A stretch of DNA of 64,000 nt from Azospirillum doebereinerae. GTDB taxonomy: Bacteria > Pseudomonadota > Alphaproteobacteria > Azospirillales > Azospirillaceae. Numbering within the stretch: position 1 is the stretch's first letter; every line of letters begins with the position of its first letter. Positions 27,348-36,055 of this stretch are shown here, piece after piece. The position numbers and the translations under genes were made by a program. The DNA lies in contig NZ_RZIJ01000009.1 of assembly GCF_003989665.1 (NCBI RefSeq), positions 124,001 to 188,000 of the forward strand, given 5' to 3'. The notes beneath the pieces are model-generated. The model did not search any database. It was given only the letters and a program-made list of their open reading frames with translations, and had not been told where the DNA came from.

Positions 27348-28355
27348 ATGGGCCTCGCCTTGCCGGACACCATGCGCTGCGTCGAAATCACCCAACCGGG
27401 CGGACCGGAGGTCCTGCGCCCCGCCGAACGCCCGGCGCCCGTCCCCGGTCCGGGAGAGATCTTGGTCGAGGTCGCGGCGGCCGGGGTCAACCGGCCCGAC
27501 ACGCTGCAACGCCAGGGCCGCTACGACCCGCCGCCCGGCGCGTCGGACCTGCCGGGGCTGGAGATTTCCGGCACCGTCATCGCCATCGGCGAGGGCGTGA
27601 CGGAGTGGGCCAGCGGCGACGCGGTCTGCGCGCTGGTGGCCGGTGGCGGCTACGCCCAGTACTGCGTCGTCCCGGCGGTGCAGGCCCTGCCGGTGCCCAA
27701 GACCCTGTCGATGACCGAGGCGGCGGCGGTGCCCGAGACCTTCTTCACCGTCTGGACCAACGTGTTCGAGCGCGGCGCGCTGAAGCCCGGCGAGACGCTG
27801 CTGGTCCATGGCGGGTCGAGCGGCATCGGCACCACGGCGATCCAGCTCGCCAAGGCCTTCGGCGCCACCGTCTTCACCACCGCCGGCAGCGCCGACAAGT
27901 GCCGGGCCTGCGAGCAACTCGGCGCCGACCGCGCCATCGACTACAAGACCGAGGATTTCGTCGCGGTGATCCGCGAGGCGACCGGCGGGCGCGGGGTCGA
28001 CGTGGTGCTCGACATGGTGGGCGGCGACTACGTCGCCCGCGACGTGGAGATCATGGCGCCCGACGGCCGCCACGTCTCCATCGCCTTCCTCAACGGGCCG
28101 AAGGTGTCGCTGAACATGGCGCCGGTGATGATGAAGCGGCTGACCCTGACCGGATCGACCCTGCGCGCGCGCCCGGTGGCGGAGAAGGGGCGCATCGCGG
28201 CGGCTCTGCGCGACAAGGTCTGGCCGCTGCTGGAGGCCGGCGGCGTCAAGCCGCTGATCCACGCGGTCTTCCCATTGGAGCAGGCCGACGAGGCGCACCG
28301 CCTGATGGAAAGCAGCGCCCACATCGGGAAGATCGTGCTGACCGTCACCCCCTGA
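27348..28355 (+). CDS. NAD(P)H-quinone oxidoreductase (MDR superfamily)
   Basis: 335-residue zinc-free medium-chain dehydrogenase of the quinone oxidoreductase/PIG3 type; reduces quinones or enals with NADPH. It contains ILVEVAAAGVNRPDTLQRQG, the Rossmann motif LLVHGGSSGIGTTAIQLAKAFG, GGRGVDVVLDMVGGDY, and the family ending HAVFPLEQADEAHRLMESS. The ATG at 27348 matches the domain start. The physiological substrate is not determined. Confidence 0.93.
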   Translation: MGLALPDTMRCVEITQPGGPEVLRPAERPAPVPGPGEILVEVAAAGVNRPDTLQRQGRYDPPPGASDLPGLEISGTVIAIGEGVTEWASGDAVCALVAGGGYAQYCVVPAVQALPVPKTLSMTEAAAVPETFFTVWTNVFERGALKPGETLLVHGGSSGIGTTAIQLAKAFGATVFTTAGSADKCRACEQLGADRAIDYKTEDFVAVIREATGGRGVDVVLDMVGGDYVARDVEIMAPDGRHVSIAFLNGPKVSLNMAPVMMKRLTLTGSTLRARPVAEKGRIAAALRDKVWPLLEAGGVKPLIHAVFPLEQADEAHRLMESSAHIGKIVLTVTP

Positions 28356-28613
28356 TCGGGAGCGAAACGGGAGTCCCCGCGTCTTTCTTGCCGCCGATGG
28401 AGCGGTCGGGCTTGCCTTGACCGCCCAAGACGGGTTAGCAGAGACGCGTGGGCGACCGGGCTTTCCCGGTGAGCCTGCGAAAGCATGCTTACTTGATCCG
28501 GTTTCGCCCCTATATCCAGGGTCGAAACCGCGCGCGCTTCCGCCCGGATATGAAAAGACCGGCCGCGTCACCCGCCAGCGGGCGCGGCTGGAAGAGAGTT
28601 GTCAGGAGGGATG

Positions 28614-29228
28614 ATGGCACTGCCCTTGATGCCGAAAGCGACAGCCGTCTGGCTGGTCGAGAACACGTCCTTGTCCTTCGAGCAGATCGCAGCCTTCTGC
28701 GGGATGCATTCGCTGGAAGTCCAGGCCATCGCCGACGGCGAGGTGGCGGTCGGCATGGTCGGCCTCGATCCCGTCGCCAACGGCCAGCTGACCAAGGCCG
28801 AGATCGCGCGCTGCGAGAAGAACGAGGATCTGCGCCTCAAGCTGCTGGTGGTCGACCTGCCGCAGGTGGCGGCGCGCTCCAAGGGGCCGCGCTACACCCC
28901 CATCACCAAGCGCGGCGACAAGCCCGACGCCGTCGCCTGGCTGCTGAAGAACCACCCGGAACTGTCGGACGCGCAGACCTGCCGCCTGATCGGCACCACC
29001 AAGCCGACCATCGCCGCCGTGCGCGACCGCACCCACTGGAACGCCGCCAACATCAAGCCGCGCAACCCGGTCATGCTGGGGCTGTGCACCCAGCGCGAGC
29101 TGGAGGAGGCCCTGGCCCTGGGGATCCGCCGCGGCGGCACGCCGTTGCCCCCGCAGGAGCAGGAGGAGGGCTACGGCGAGGAGCGCGACGACGAGCAGCC
29201 CTGGTCCCAGCGGGAAGACGCGCGCTGA
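28614..29228 (+). CDS. trcR: Cell cycle transcriptional regulator TrcR (DUF1013)
   Basis: 204-residue DUF1013 protein, almost restricted to alphaproteobacteria. The opening PLMPKATAVWLVENTSLSFEQIAAFCGMH is a helix-turn-helix. A second HTH-like unit is in LLKNHPELSDAQTCRLIGTTKPTIAAVRDRTHWN. The tail is acidic and disordered. Two ATGs occur at 28611 and 28614; AGGAGG at 28604-28609 suits the second. It probably binds DNA and modulates cell-cycle genes; the TrcR name follows public family usage and the target set is not visible here. Confidence 0.88.
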   Translation: MALPLMPKATAVWLVENTSLSFEQIAAFCGMHSLEVQAIADGEVAVGMVGLDPVANGQLTKAEIARCEKNEDLRLKLLVVDLPQVAARSKGPRYTPITKRGDKPDAVAWLLKNHPELSDAQTCRLIGTTKPTIAAVRDRTHWNAANIKPRNPVMLGLCTQRELEEALALGIRRGGTPLPPQEQEEGYGEERDDEQPWSQREDAR

Positions 29229-29285
29229 CGTGAAACTGGGTCGCCTTCGCCCGCGCGGCGGGGGCGGCTCCGGGGCACCCCATCC

Positions 29286-29870
29286 ATGACCACCACCCCA
29301 CCCCGTCTCGTCGTCGGCATCAGCGGGGCGTCCGGCGTCGTGCTCGGCATCCGCATGCTGACGACGCTGCGGCGCATCGGCGTGCAGACCCATCTGGTCG
29401 TCAGCCGCTCCGCCGAGGTGACGCTGGCGCACGAGACCGACCTGAAGGTCGCGGAACTGCGGGCGCTGGCCGACGTCCATTACGCCACCGCCGACATCGG
29501 CGCCGCCATCGCCAGCGGCAGCTTCCGCACGCTGGGCATGGTGGTCGCCCCCTGCTCCGTCCGCACGATGAGCGAGATCGCCAGCGGCGTGACCTCCACC
29601 CTGCTGACCCGCGCCGCCGACGTGGCGTTGAAGGAGAAGCGGCGGCTGGTGCTGATGGTGCGGGAAACCCCGCTGCACCTGGGCCACCTGCGCACCATGA
29701 CCGCGCTGGCCGAGATGGGCGCCGTCATCGCCCCGCCGGTCCCGGCCTTCTACGCCAGGCCGCAGAGCATCGACGACCTGATCGACCATTCCGTCGGCCG
29801 CGTGCTCGATCTGTTCGGGCTGGACGCCGGCAACCTGCGCCGCTGGGGCGAGCCGCCCGCGCAGGGCTGA
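29286..29870 (+). CDS. ubiX: Flavin prenyltransferase UbiX
   Basis: 194-residue enzyme that attaches a dimethylallyl unit to FMN, making the prenyl-FMN cofactor used by the UbiD decarboxylase in ubiquinone synthesis. Motifs: VVGISGASGVVLGIRML (FMN phosphate loop), VAPCSVRTMSEIASG, and RRLVLMVRETPLHLGHLR, the UbiX/Pad1 signature. Full length. It lies 57 bp after trcR on the same strand and before carbonic anhydrase; no ubiD is nearby in the window. Confidence 0.95.
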   Translation: MTTTPPRLVVGISGASGVVLGIRMLTTLRRIGVQTHLVVSRSAEVTLAHETDLKVAELRALADVHYATADIGAAIASGSFRTLGMVVAPCSVRTMSEIASGVTSTLLTRAADVALKEKRRLVLMVRETPLHLGHLRTMTALAEMGAVIAPPVPAFYARPQSIDDLIDHSVGRVLDLFGLDAGNLRRWGEPPAQG

Positions 29871-29992
29871 CCCTCCCGCCGGTTTTCGCCGCACGGCAAC
29901 AGACGGCTTGGACTGCAAGAGCAATGCCGGTATACCCCATCGGTGCGGGGGCCGGCATCGCGCCGGCCGGCAAGACGAGGGACAGAACGGTC

Positions 29993-30670
29993 ATGCCCCA
30001 CACCGAACAGAGCCAGCCCATTCGCCAACTCCTGGCCGGTATCAAGGGCTTCCGCGCCCGTTACTACGAGCGCCGCCCGGACAGCATGCGGCAATTGGTC
30101 ACGGAAGGGCAGCATCCCGAGATTCTGATGATCGGCTGCTCCGACAGCCGCGTCGATCCGGCCCTGCTCACCCAGGCGGAGCCGGGCGAGCTTTTCGTGG
30201 TGCGCAACGTCGCCAACCTCGTGCCGCCCTACCAGCCCGACGGCAGCTACCACGGCACCTCGGCCGCCATCGAATACGCGGTGCGGGTGCTGGGCGTGTC
30301 GCACGTCATCGTGCTGGGCCACGCCCAATGCGGCGGTATCCAGGGGCTGATCCGCCTGCGCACCGGGCAGAAGACCGACGACGATTTCGTGTCGCCCTGG
30401 GTGTCGATCGCCGGCTCCGCGCTGGATCCCTACATCAACGGGGCCGACGGGACGGAACGCAGCCAAGCCGACGCCGAACGGCTCCAGCAGCAGCCCGACG
30501 TGGTCGAGCGCGCCGCCGTCCGCACCTCCGTCGACAACCTGATGACCTTCCCCTTCGTGCGCGAGCGGGTCGAGGCGGGCACGCTCAGCCTGCACGGCTG
30601 GTGGTTCGACCTGGAAGACGGCGAGTTGTGGGCCATCGACCCGAAGACCCGGCTGTTCGAGCCGGTGTAA
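29993..30670 (+). CDS. Beta-class carbonic anhydrase
   Basis: Zinc enzyme interconverting CO2 and bicarbonate, 225 residues. The zinc ligands and catalytic dyad are visible: Cys49, Asp51 and Arg53 in MIGCSDSRVDP, and His110 and Cys113 in VLGHAQCGGI. RNVANLVPPY is also typical. The ATG at 29993 is preceded by GAGGGA and places MPHTEQ at the N-terminus. It follows ubiX by about 120 bp and is terminated by the palindrome after its stop. Confidence 0.95.
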   Translation: MPHTEQSQPIRQLLAGIKGFRARYYERRPDSMRQLVTEGQHPEILMIGCSDSRVDPALLTQAEPGELFVVRNVANLVPPYQPDGSYHGTSAAIEYAVRVLGVSHVIVLGHAQCGGIQGLIRLRTGQKTDDDFVSPWVSIAGSALDPYINGADGTERSQADAERLQQQPDVVERAAVRTSVDNLMTFPFVRERVEAGTLSLHGWWFDLEDGELWAIDPKTRLFEPV

Positions 30671-30680
30671 TAACGGCTGA

Positions 30681-30698
30681 GCGGCGGAATTCCGCCGC
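30681..30698 (+). terminator. Palindromic hairpin after carbonic anhydrase
   Basis: Perfect 18-bp palindrome gcggcggaa/ttccgccgc, followed by a T-containing stretch (ccctttcgctgtt). Confidence 0.55.
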
Positions 30699-30759
30699 CC
30701 TTTCGCTGTTGAGGACGAGGAACCCATTGTTCTTCACCCTCGAAGGGAAAGGAAACGCC

Positions 30760-31017
30760 ATGAAATCCGCGATCCGTCTGGCCATCCTCGTGGCCGCCCC
30801 GCTGGCGCTCGCCGCCTGCAACCAGACCGGCAACGACCGAGGCGGCCTGTTCGGCGGCGGCGGCGGCGGGATGTTCGGCTCGGGCAGCTCCGATTCCCGC
30901 TACGCCCGCAACGGGCAATGCGACGACCCGCGCTACAACACCTCCAACGGCGGCCACGCCGAGGTGGGCACCGACGATTACGACTGCTCGCGCCGGGGCG
31001 ACGGGATCAAGCGCTGA
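30760..31017 (+). CDS. Small Gly-rich lipoprotein
   Basis: 85-residue predicted lipoprotein. The signal peptide MKSAIRLAILVAAPLALAAC ends in a lipobox (LAAC), so Cys20 is lipidated. A Gly-rich linker follows, then a small Cys-containing domain with YARNGQCDDPRYNTS and DDYDCSRRGDGIKR, where two cysteines may form a disulfide. An AAAGGA ribosome-binding site supports the ATG at 30760. Function unknown; probably envelope. The gene is followed by an inverted repeat (31029-31038 with 31061-31070). Confidence 0.85.
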   Translation: MKSAIRLAILVAAPLALAACNQTGNDRGGLFGGGGGGMFGSGSSDSRYARNGQCDDPRYNTSNGGHAEVGTDDYDCSRRGDGIKR

Positions 31018-31238
31018 TCGCGGCGATGGAAGCGGGAGAAGCGGTGCGTCGTGGCCGCTCCTCCCGCTTCACGCTTCGGGATAACCATGGCTGTCTTGCG
31101 GGATTGTCGAGGCGGATGCGAGAAACCGTCATGGCTCGCAGCTGCACACTCGGTCTAGTTTCCGCATCCGGAACAGCCCTGGATTATCACGTGACCGACT
31201 CTCTGATACCCATCGCTTCGTTCATCCAGGAGCGGAGC

Positions 31239-31628
31239 ATGCGCCTTTTCCCGACCACCCTCGTCCGGCCTCTTCTGATCGCCGCCGCGCTGGCCGTCGC
31301 CGCTCCGGCCCTGGCGAACGAAGGGGCGAAGTCGAACGGCTGCCCATGGGCGCAGGACGTGTCGCTGGAGATCAACGGCAAAACGCTGACGCTCAACCAA
31401 GCGGTGTTCGCGGCGCCGAGCAGCGAGCCGGTCGTGATCGAGCCCTACCAGATTTATCCGCTGGTCGATCAGCTCAAGCTGCGCATCGTCGGTCCCAAGG
31501 GCCGGGAATGGGAGGCCTCCCTCACCCGTCTGGTCAGCGGCAAGCGGTGCAGCGCCTTCTACGTCGGCAAGGCCTTCATGGTGTCCGACGTCGAGCGCGA
31601 TCCGAACATGCTGATCCTCAACCGCTGA
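31239..31628 (+). CDS. Small exported protein of unknown function
   Basis: 129-residue protein with a Sec signal peptide (MRLFPTTLVRPLLIAAALAV, cleavage after APALA) and a mature domain of about 100 residues containing two cysteines (NGCPWAQDV and GKRCSAFYVG). The ATG at 31239 follows CCAGGAG. No family recognised. It stands as a separate unit after the lipoprotein gene and is convergent with the TIGR02444-like gene. Confidence 0.8.
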   Translation: MRLFPTTLVRPLLIAAALAVAAPALANEGAKSNGCPWAQDVSLEINGKTLTLNQAVFAAPSSEPVVIEPYQIYPLVDQLKLRIVGPKGREWEASLTRLVSGKRCSAFYVGKAFMVSDVERDPNMLILNR

Positions 31629-31677
31629 CGCCGGGCGTAAGTTCTGCCACGGTTGCCCCCACCCACACAATCCTCCT

Positions 31678-32151
31678 TCACCCCCCCAGCGCCTCCGCCA
31701 GCGCCTCCGCCAGCGCGTCCAGCGCCGGGTCGCCGCCCGGCACCAGCAGCGCCATGTTCGCCGCCGCCAGCGCCGGACCGCCGCCGGGACGCGGCGCCAG
31801 CCCGCCGGCCGCGAACAGGCGGTCCTGCTGGATACGCTCGGCCTCCAACTCCACCGCCTTCATCCGCCGGTACAGCGCGTCGTCCTCGGCCTTCACCCGG
31901 CGGCGCACCGCGCGGAGTGGCCGCACCACCTCCCGCCGCCACGCCGCGACGGCGGAATCGACCCGCTCCAACGCGTCGGCCGACAGGGCCGTCGCGCAAT
32001 CCATCCCGGCCCAGGCGGCGAACAGCAACAGGTTGACGTCAACCCCGCGCCCGTCCTGCAAGGCCAGACAGCAGGCCGGCACCCCCGCCCGCCCGTAGAC
32101 GGCCAGGGAGAAGTCCCAGAACGGGTTGGCGGAAGAGCTGGTGCCGTCCAT
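31678..32151 (-). CDS. TIGR02444 family protein
   Basis: 157-residue cytosolic protein. The opening NPFWDFSLAVYGRAGVPACCLALQD, then GVDVNLLLFAAWAG, is diagnostic of the TIGR02444 family, whose function is unknown. The remaining helices (RREVVRPLRAVRRRVKA) and an Ala-rich tail fit. Its ATG overlaps the stop of the phosphofructokinase gene (TGATG), so the two are translationally coupled. Confidence 0.87.
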   Translation of the reverse strand: MDGTSSSANPFWDFSLAVYGRAGVPACCLALQDGRGVDVNLLLFAAWAGMDCATALSADALERVDSAVAAWRREVVRPLRAVRRRVKAEDDALYRRMKAVELEAERIQQDRLFAAGGLAPRPGGGPALAAANMALLVPGGDPALDALAEALAEALGG

Positions 32152-33245
32152 CAGTCGCCGAAGCTGATGCTGAGGCCGCGCGCGGTCTTGACCAGCGCGC
32201 TGTCCAGCTCGACGCAGGCGTATTGCTTGATGGCGTCGGTGATCGGCACGTCGATCACGCCACGGTTGGACCACGCCACCATGCGGTCGAACTTGCCCTC
32301 GGCGATCAGATCCACCGCGTGGACGCCGAAGGCCGAGGCGACCAGACGGTCGCGCGGGCTGGGCATGCTGCCGCGCTGGACGTGGCCCAGCACGGTGACG
32401 CGGGTCTCGGCCCCGGTGGCGTCGGCGATCTTCTCGCCGATGTAGTCGCCGATGCCGCCGTAGCGCTTCTCGCCGCCCTGGAGGATCTTCTTCACGCCGG
32501 TGCCCTCCAGCGTCTTCACCGCCTCCGACACCACGACCAGGGCGAAGTTGCGGCCGCTGCCGCGGACCTCCTGGATCTTGGCGGCGATGCGCTCGATGGA
32601 ATAGGGGATCTCCGGGATCAGGATCACGTCGGCCCCGCCGGCGATGCCCGCCGCCAGCGCGATGTGGCCGGCGTCGCGGCCCATCACCTCCAGCACCATG
32701 ACGCGCTGGTGGCTGGCGGCGGTCGGCTGCAGACGGTCGAGCGCCTCCACCGCCACCGCGACGGCGGTGTCGTAGCCGACCGACACCTCGGTCATGCCGA
32801 GGTCGTTGTCGATGGTCTTGGGCACGCCGACCATCGGGAAGCCGCCCTTCTGGGCCAGCTTGTGCAGGATGGCGAAGCTGCCGTCGCCGCCGATGCCGAT
32901 CAGCGCGTCCAACCCCAGCTCGCGGTAACCGCCGATGATCTCGTCGGAGCGGTCCTTCACCGTGCCGTCGGGCATCGGGTAGGCGAAGGGATCGCCCCGG
33001 TTGGTGGTGCCGAGGATCGTGCCCCCCTGCCGCATCATGTTGCCGTCGACGTTGCCGAGGTCGAGGGTCTGGTACTTCACCGGGCGGTGCAGCAGGCCCT
33101 GCGTGCCCTCGACGATGCCGAGAACCTGCCAGCCATAGCCAGCCGCGCGGTGGACCGCGGCGCGGATGACCGCGTTGAGACCGGCGCAATCGCCGCCGCT
33201 GGTGAGAATGCCGATGCGTTTGCCGGCTTTGATGGGGGCGTTCAT
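32151..33245 (-). CDS. pfkA: 6-phosphofructokinase
   Basis: Phosphorylates fructose 6-phosphate at C1, 364 residues. Motifs: ILTSGGDCAGLNAVIRA, GIGGDGSFAIL, GVPKTIDNDLG, VMGRDAGHIAL and LGHVQRGSMPS. The residues at the positions equivalent to E. coli 104 and 124 are Gly and Lys. Gly104 favours ATP and Lys124 is typical of the PPi-type lineage, so this is the mixed G/K subgroup, probably ATP-dependent. The ATG at 33245 is used; an in-frame ATG at 33293 is an alternative. First in a two-gene unit with the TIGR02444 gene. Confidence 0.93.
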   Translation of the reverse strand: MNAPIKAGKRIGILTSGGDCAGLNAVIRAAVHRAAGYGWQVLGIVEGTQGLLHRPVKYQTLDLGNVDGNMMRQGGTILGTTNRGDPFAYPMPDGTVKDRSDEIIGGYRELGLDALIGIGGDGSFAILHKLAQKGGFPMVGVPKTIDNDLGMTEVSVGYDTAVAVAVEALDRLQPTAASHQRVMVLEVMGRDAGHIALAAGIAGGADVILIPEIPYSIERIAAKIQEVRGSGRNFALVVVSEAVKTLEGTGVKKILQGGEKRYGGIGDYIGEKIADATGAETRVTVLGHVQRGSMPSPRDRLVASAFGVHAVDLIAEGKFDRMVAWSNRGVIDVPITDAIKQYACVELDSALVKTARGLSISFGD

Positions 33246-33549
33246 GGAGGGTTTCCGTCCCGTTTCGATTGTTTGTTGCGCAAGGGCGTCCATAGTTACC
33301 GGAACACGCGCTTCCCGCAATCGCCGAAGGGGAAAACGTGCACGCGGACCAGCGCCCGTCACCAAACCATAACCTGCGGGAGAGGCTGAGGTTTCGCGCT
33401 GCCGCTTTCACGGAAATCTGATATAGTCCCGCCCGCCGAACCAGGGGACACCCGCGAAAGCACCGTCCGGGACGCGGGCGACGACAGCGACGAACGACCT
33501 AAGAACGACCTAAGAGCTCAAGGGCAACCGGCCACTCGCAGCGGGCGCA
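33246..33549. other. Intergenic region between pfkA and the YdcH-like gene
   Basis: A 304-bp divergent gap. It holds a candidate plus-strand promoter, CTGCCG at 33399-33404 and TATAGT at 33422-33427 with a 17-bp spacer. It also holds an 11-bp perfect tandem repeat GAACGACCTAA at 33492-33513 in the predicted leader. No ORF or RNA gene was recognised. Confidence 0.5.
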
Positions 33550-33750
33550 ATGAACGAACAAGAGATCCTGAAGGAAAAGCTGGCGACCCTGCGCAGCGAG
33601 CACCGCGACCTGGACGACGTGATCGCCCGGCTGGTGGAGCGCGCGCCCTACGACCAGCTCCAGATGCAGCGCCTGAAGAAGCGCAAGCTGATGCTGAAGG
33701 ATCAGATCATGGTCCTGGAAAGCCGCCTGCTGCCCGACATCATCGCCTGA
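33550..33750 (+). CDS. YdcH/DUF465 family protein
   Basis: 66-residue helical protein: EILKEKLATLRSEHRDLDDVI and QMQRLKKRKLMLKDQIMVLE, the classic DUF465 coiled-coil hairpin, with the basic LKKRKL core. Family members are small abundant cytosolic proteins of unknown role. A promoter candidate lies about 120 bp upstream and a tandem 11-bp repeat lies in the leader. Convergent with the haemoglobin gene. Confidence 0.9.
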   Translation: MNEQEILKEKLATLRSEHRDLDDVIARLVERAPYDQLQMQRLKKRKLMLKDQIMVLESRLLPDIIA

Positions 33751-33777
33751 CGGCGGCGGCCTCCCGACGAAGCCCTC

Positions 33778-34215
33778 TCAAGCGGCCGGTTTCTTGGGCA
33801 CGGTGAAGAACTGGATGCCCATCTGGAAGCTGCGCGCGATGTTCTCCGCCTTGCCGATCAGGAAGGCCGCGCCCTCCCCCGGAAACAGCTCGTTGGCGGT
33901 CTCGCGGAACAGGCCGAGCCAGCGCTCGAAATGCTGCGGCTCGATGCCGAGCTGGATGTGGACCGGCATCGGCCGCCCGTCGTAGCGCTGGGTCAGCAGC
34001 GCGATGGACGACCAGAAATCCACCATCTTGCGCAGATGCGGCTCCCAATCGGTGATGGCGCGGTCGAAGATCGGCCCCAGCACCTCGTCCTTCATCACCT
34101 TTCCATAAAAAGTGCGGACGAGGGTGTCGATGGACGCCTCGTCGATGCCGACGCTCGCCATGCGCTCCTCGGCCAGGGCGGTGCGGATGTCGCGGCGGTC
34201 GTCGGCTTCGGTCAT
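33778..34215 (-). CDS. Group III truncated haemoglobin
   Basis: 145-residue 2/2 globin. The pattern LVRTFYGKVMKDEVLGPIFD, then WEPHLRKMVDFWSSIALLTQRYDG and HFERWLGLFRETANELF, is typical of group III. It binds haem; proposed roles are peroxide/NO chemistry or oxygen handling under microaerobic conditions, fitting a microaerophile. The ATG at 34215 gives the standard length with a short N-terminal extension. Divergent from purE. Confidence 0.92.
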   Translation of the reverse strand: MTEADDRRDIRTALAEERMASVGIDEASIDTLVRTFYGKVMKDEVLGPIFDRAITDWEPHLRKMVDFWSSIALLTQRYDGRPMPVHIQLGIEPQHFERWLGLFRETANELFPGEGAAFLIGKAENIARSFQMGIQFFTVPKKPAA

Positions 34216-34342
34216 GGCTCTGGTCCGGTGCTTGGGTCGGGTTCGGGGACGAAAGGCACAACATAGGGCGGGCCGGACCGGCACGAAAGGGCCGGAATGC
34301 CGCAGCGGCGGGCTGGGGATTTTGCGCGGGGGCCGCGATCTT

Positions 34343-34371
34343 CTGGACTCCGGCCCCACTCTTCCTATAAT
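34343..34371 (+). promoter_or_regulatory. Promoter of purEK
   Basis: A perfect TATAAT at 34366-34371 with CTGGAC 17 bp upstream (34343-34348), 36 bp before the purE GTG. Confidence 0.65.
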
Positions 34372-34406
34372 CCGCCGCTTTCCGGACCTTGAGGAAAGCG
34401 CGCGCC

Positions 34407-34931
34407 GTGTCCGCCGAAACCCAGAACAGCACCCCGAACGGTTCGCCGCTGGTCGGCATCATCATGGGCAGCCAGTCCGACTGGACCACCATGAAGCACG
34501 CCGCCGACACCCTGACGGCGCTCGGCGTCGCCCACGAGGTCCGCATCGTCTCGGCCCACCGCACCCCCGCCCGGCTGGTGGAGTACGCCACCACCGCCAA
34601 GGCGCGCGGGCTGAAGGTGGTGATCGCCGGGGCCGGCGGCGCCGCCCATCTGCCCGGCATGGCCGCCTCGATGACCCCGCTGCCGGTGTTCGGCGTGCCG
34701 GTCGAGAGCCACGCGCTCAAGGGCATGGACAGCCTCCTGTCGATCGTCCAGATGCCGGGCGGCGTGCCGGTCGGCACGCTGGCCATTGGCAAGGCCGGCG
34801 CGATCAACGCCGCCCTGCTCGCCGGCTCGGTCATCGCCCTGATGGATCCGGCGGTCGCCGACGCGCTCGATGCGTGGCGCGCCCGCCAGACCGCCGCCGT
34901 GGCCGAGGCCCCGGTCGACGAGACCGCCTGA
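34407..34931 (+). CDS. purE: N5-carboxyaminoimidazole ribonucleotide mutase
   Basis: Converts N5-CAIR to CAIR in de novo purine synthesis. 174 residues with [56 protein letters not shown] and the substrate loop around [20 protein letters not shown]. The GTG at 34407 is chosen because GAGGA lies at suitable distance; an upstream TTG at 34389 is less likely. The purK gene follows 3 bp after the stop. Confidence 0.96.
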   Translation: MSAETQNSTPNGSPLVGIIMGSQSDWTTMKHAADTLTALGVAHEVRIVSAHRTPARLVEYATTAKARGLKVVIAGAGGAAHLPGMAASMTPLPVFGVPVESHALKGMDSLLSIVQMPGGVPVGTLAIGKAGAINAALLAGSVIALMDPAVADALDAWRARQTAAVAEAPVDETA

Positions 34932-34933
34932 CC

Positions 34934-36055
34934 ATGACGAACGCTCCCCTTCCCCGTCTGGCCCCCGGCGCCACCATCGGCATGCTGGGCGCCGGCCAGC
35001 TCGGCCGCATGACGGCGCTGGCGGCGGCGCAGCTCGGCTACAAGACGCATGTCTACGCGCCCGACGCCGCCGGCAGCCCGGCCGCCCAGGTCTGCGCCGC
35101 CGCGACCGTCGCCGGCTGGGACGACCTCGACGCGCTGGAGCGCTTCGCCCGCTCGGTCGATACGGTGACGCTGGAGTGGGAGAACGTCCCCGTCGCCACG
35201 GTCGAGCATCTGCGCCGCTTCACCACCGTCAATCCGGGGCCGAACGTGCTGTCGGTGGCGCAGGACCGCATCAACGAGAAGTCCTTCGTCAACGCTCTGG
35301 GGATCGCGACCGCCCCCTGGCGCCCCGCCGCCAGCGCCGACGACGTCGCCCGCGCGGTGGCGGAGATCGGGCCGCGCTGCGTCCTGAAATCGACGCGCAT
35401 GGGCTATGACGGCAAGGGCCAGGCCCGCATCGGCGCGGGCAGCGATCCGGCCGAGGCCTGGGCCACCATCGGCGCGCCCGCGTCGGACGACGCGGGGGGC
35501 GGCACGGCGGGCGGGATCGTCGAGGGCTTCGTGACCTTCGCCTGCGAGGTGTCGGTCATCGTCGTGCGCGGCGGCGACGGCGCCATGGCGGCCTACCCGG
35601 CGGTGGAGAACCGCCACAAGGACGGCATCCTCGACGTGACGGTCGCCCCGGCCAAGATCGCGCCCGAAACGGCGACCGAGGCCGAACGGGTCGCCCGCCG
35701 CATCGCCGAGGCGCTGGATCTGGTCGGCGTGCTGGCGGTGGAGCTGTTCGTCACCCCTGAAGGCGGCGTGCTGGTCAACGAGATGGCGCCGCGCCCGCAC
35801 AACTCCGGCCACTGGACGATGGACGCCTGCGCCTCCTCGCAGTTCGAGCAGCTGGTCCGCGCCGTCTGCGGCCTGCCGCTGGGCTCGGTCGAACGGGTCG
35901 CCGATGCCGAGATGGTCAACCTGATCGGCGACGACGCCGCGCGCTGGCCGGAATTGATGGCCGAACCCGGCGCCCGCCTGCACCTGTACGGCAAGGCCGA
36001 AGCCCGGCCCGGCCGCAAGATGGGCCACGTCACGCGCCTGTTCCCGCGCGGCTGA
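34934..36055 (+). CDS. purK: N5-carboxyaminoimidazole ribonucleotide synthase
   Basis: ATP-grasp enzyme that carboxylates AIR with bicarbonate to give N5-CAIR, the substrate for PurE. 373 residues: GATIGMLGAGQLGRMTALAA (N-terminal Rossmann-like loop), CVLKSTRMGYDGKGQARI (ATP-grasp), and LFVTPEGGVLVNEMAPRPHNSGHWT. Start ATG at 34934, 2 bp after the purE stop, an obligate operon. A hairpin follows the gene. A carbonic anhydrase at 30 kb could supply bicarbonate, but no physical link is implied. Confidence 0.96.
   Translation: MTNAPLPRLAPGATIGMLGAGQLGRMTALAAAQLGYKTHVYAPDAAGSPAAQVCAAATVAGWDDLDALERFARSVDTVTLEWENVPVATVEHLRRFTTVNPGPNVLSVAQDRINEKSFVNALGIATAPWRPAASADDVARAVAEIGPRCVLKSTRMGYDGKGQARIGAGSDPAEAWATIGAPASDDAGGGTAGGIVEGFVTFACEVSVIVVRGGDGAMAAYPAVENRHKDGILDVTVAPAKIAPETATEAERVARRIAEALDLVGVLAVELFVTPEGGVLVNEMAPRPHNSGHWTMDACASSQFEQLVRAVCGLPLGSVERVADAEMVNLIGDDAARWPELMAEPGARLHLYGKAEARPGRKMGHVTRLFPRG

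Noticed and set aside
28493-28516. Possible promoter TTGATC ... TATATC upstream of trcR
   Set aside because: The spacer is only about 12 bp, too short for sigma-70.
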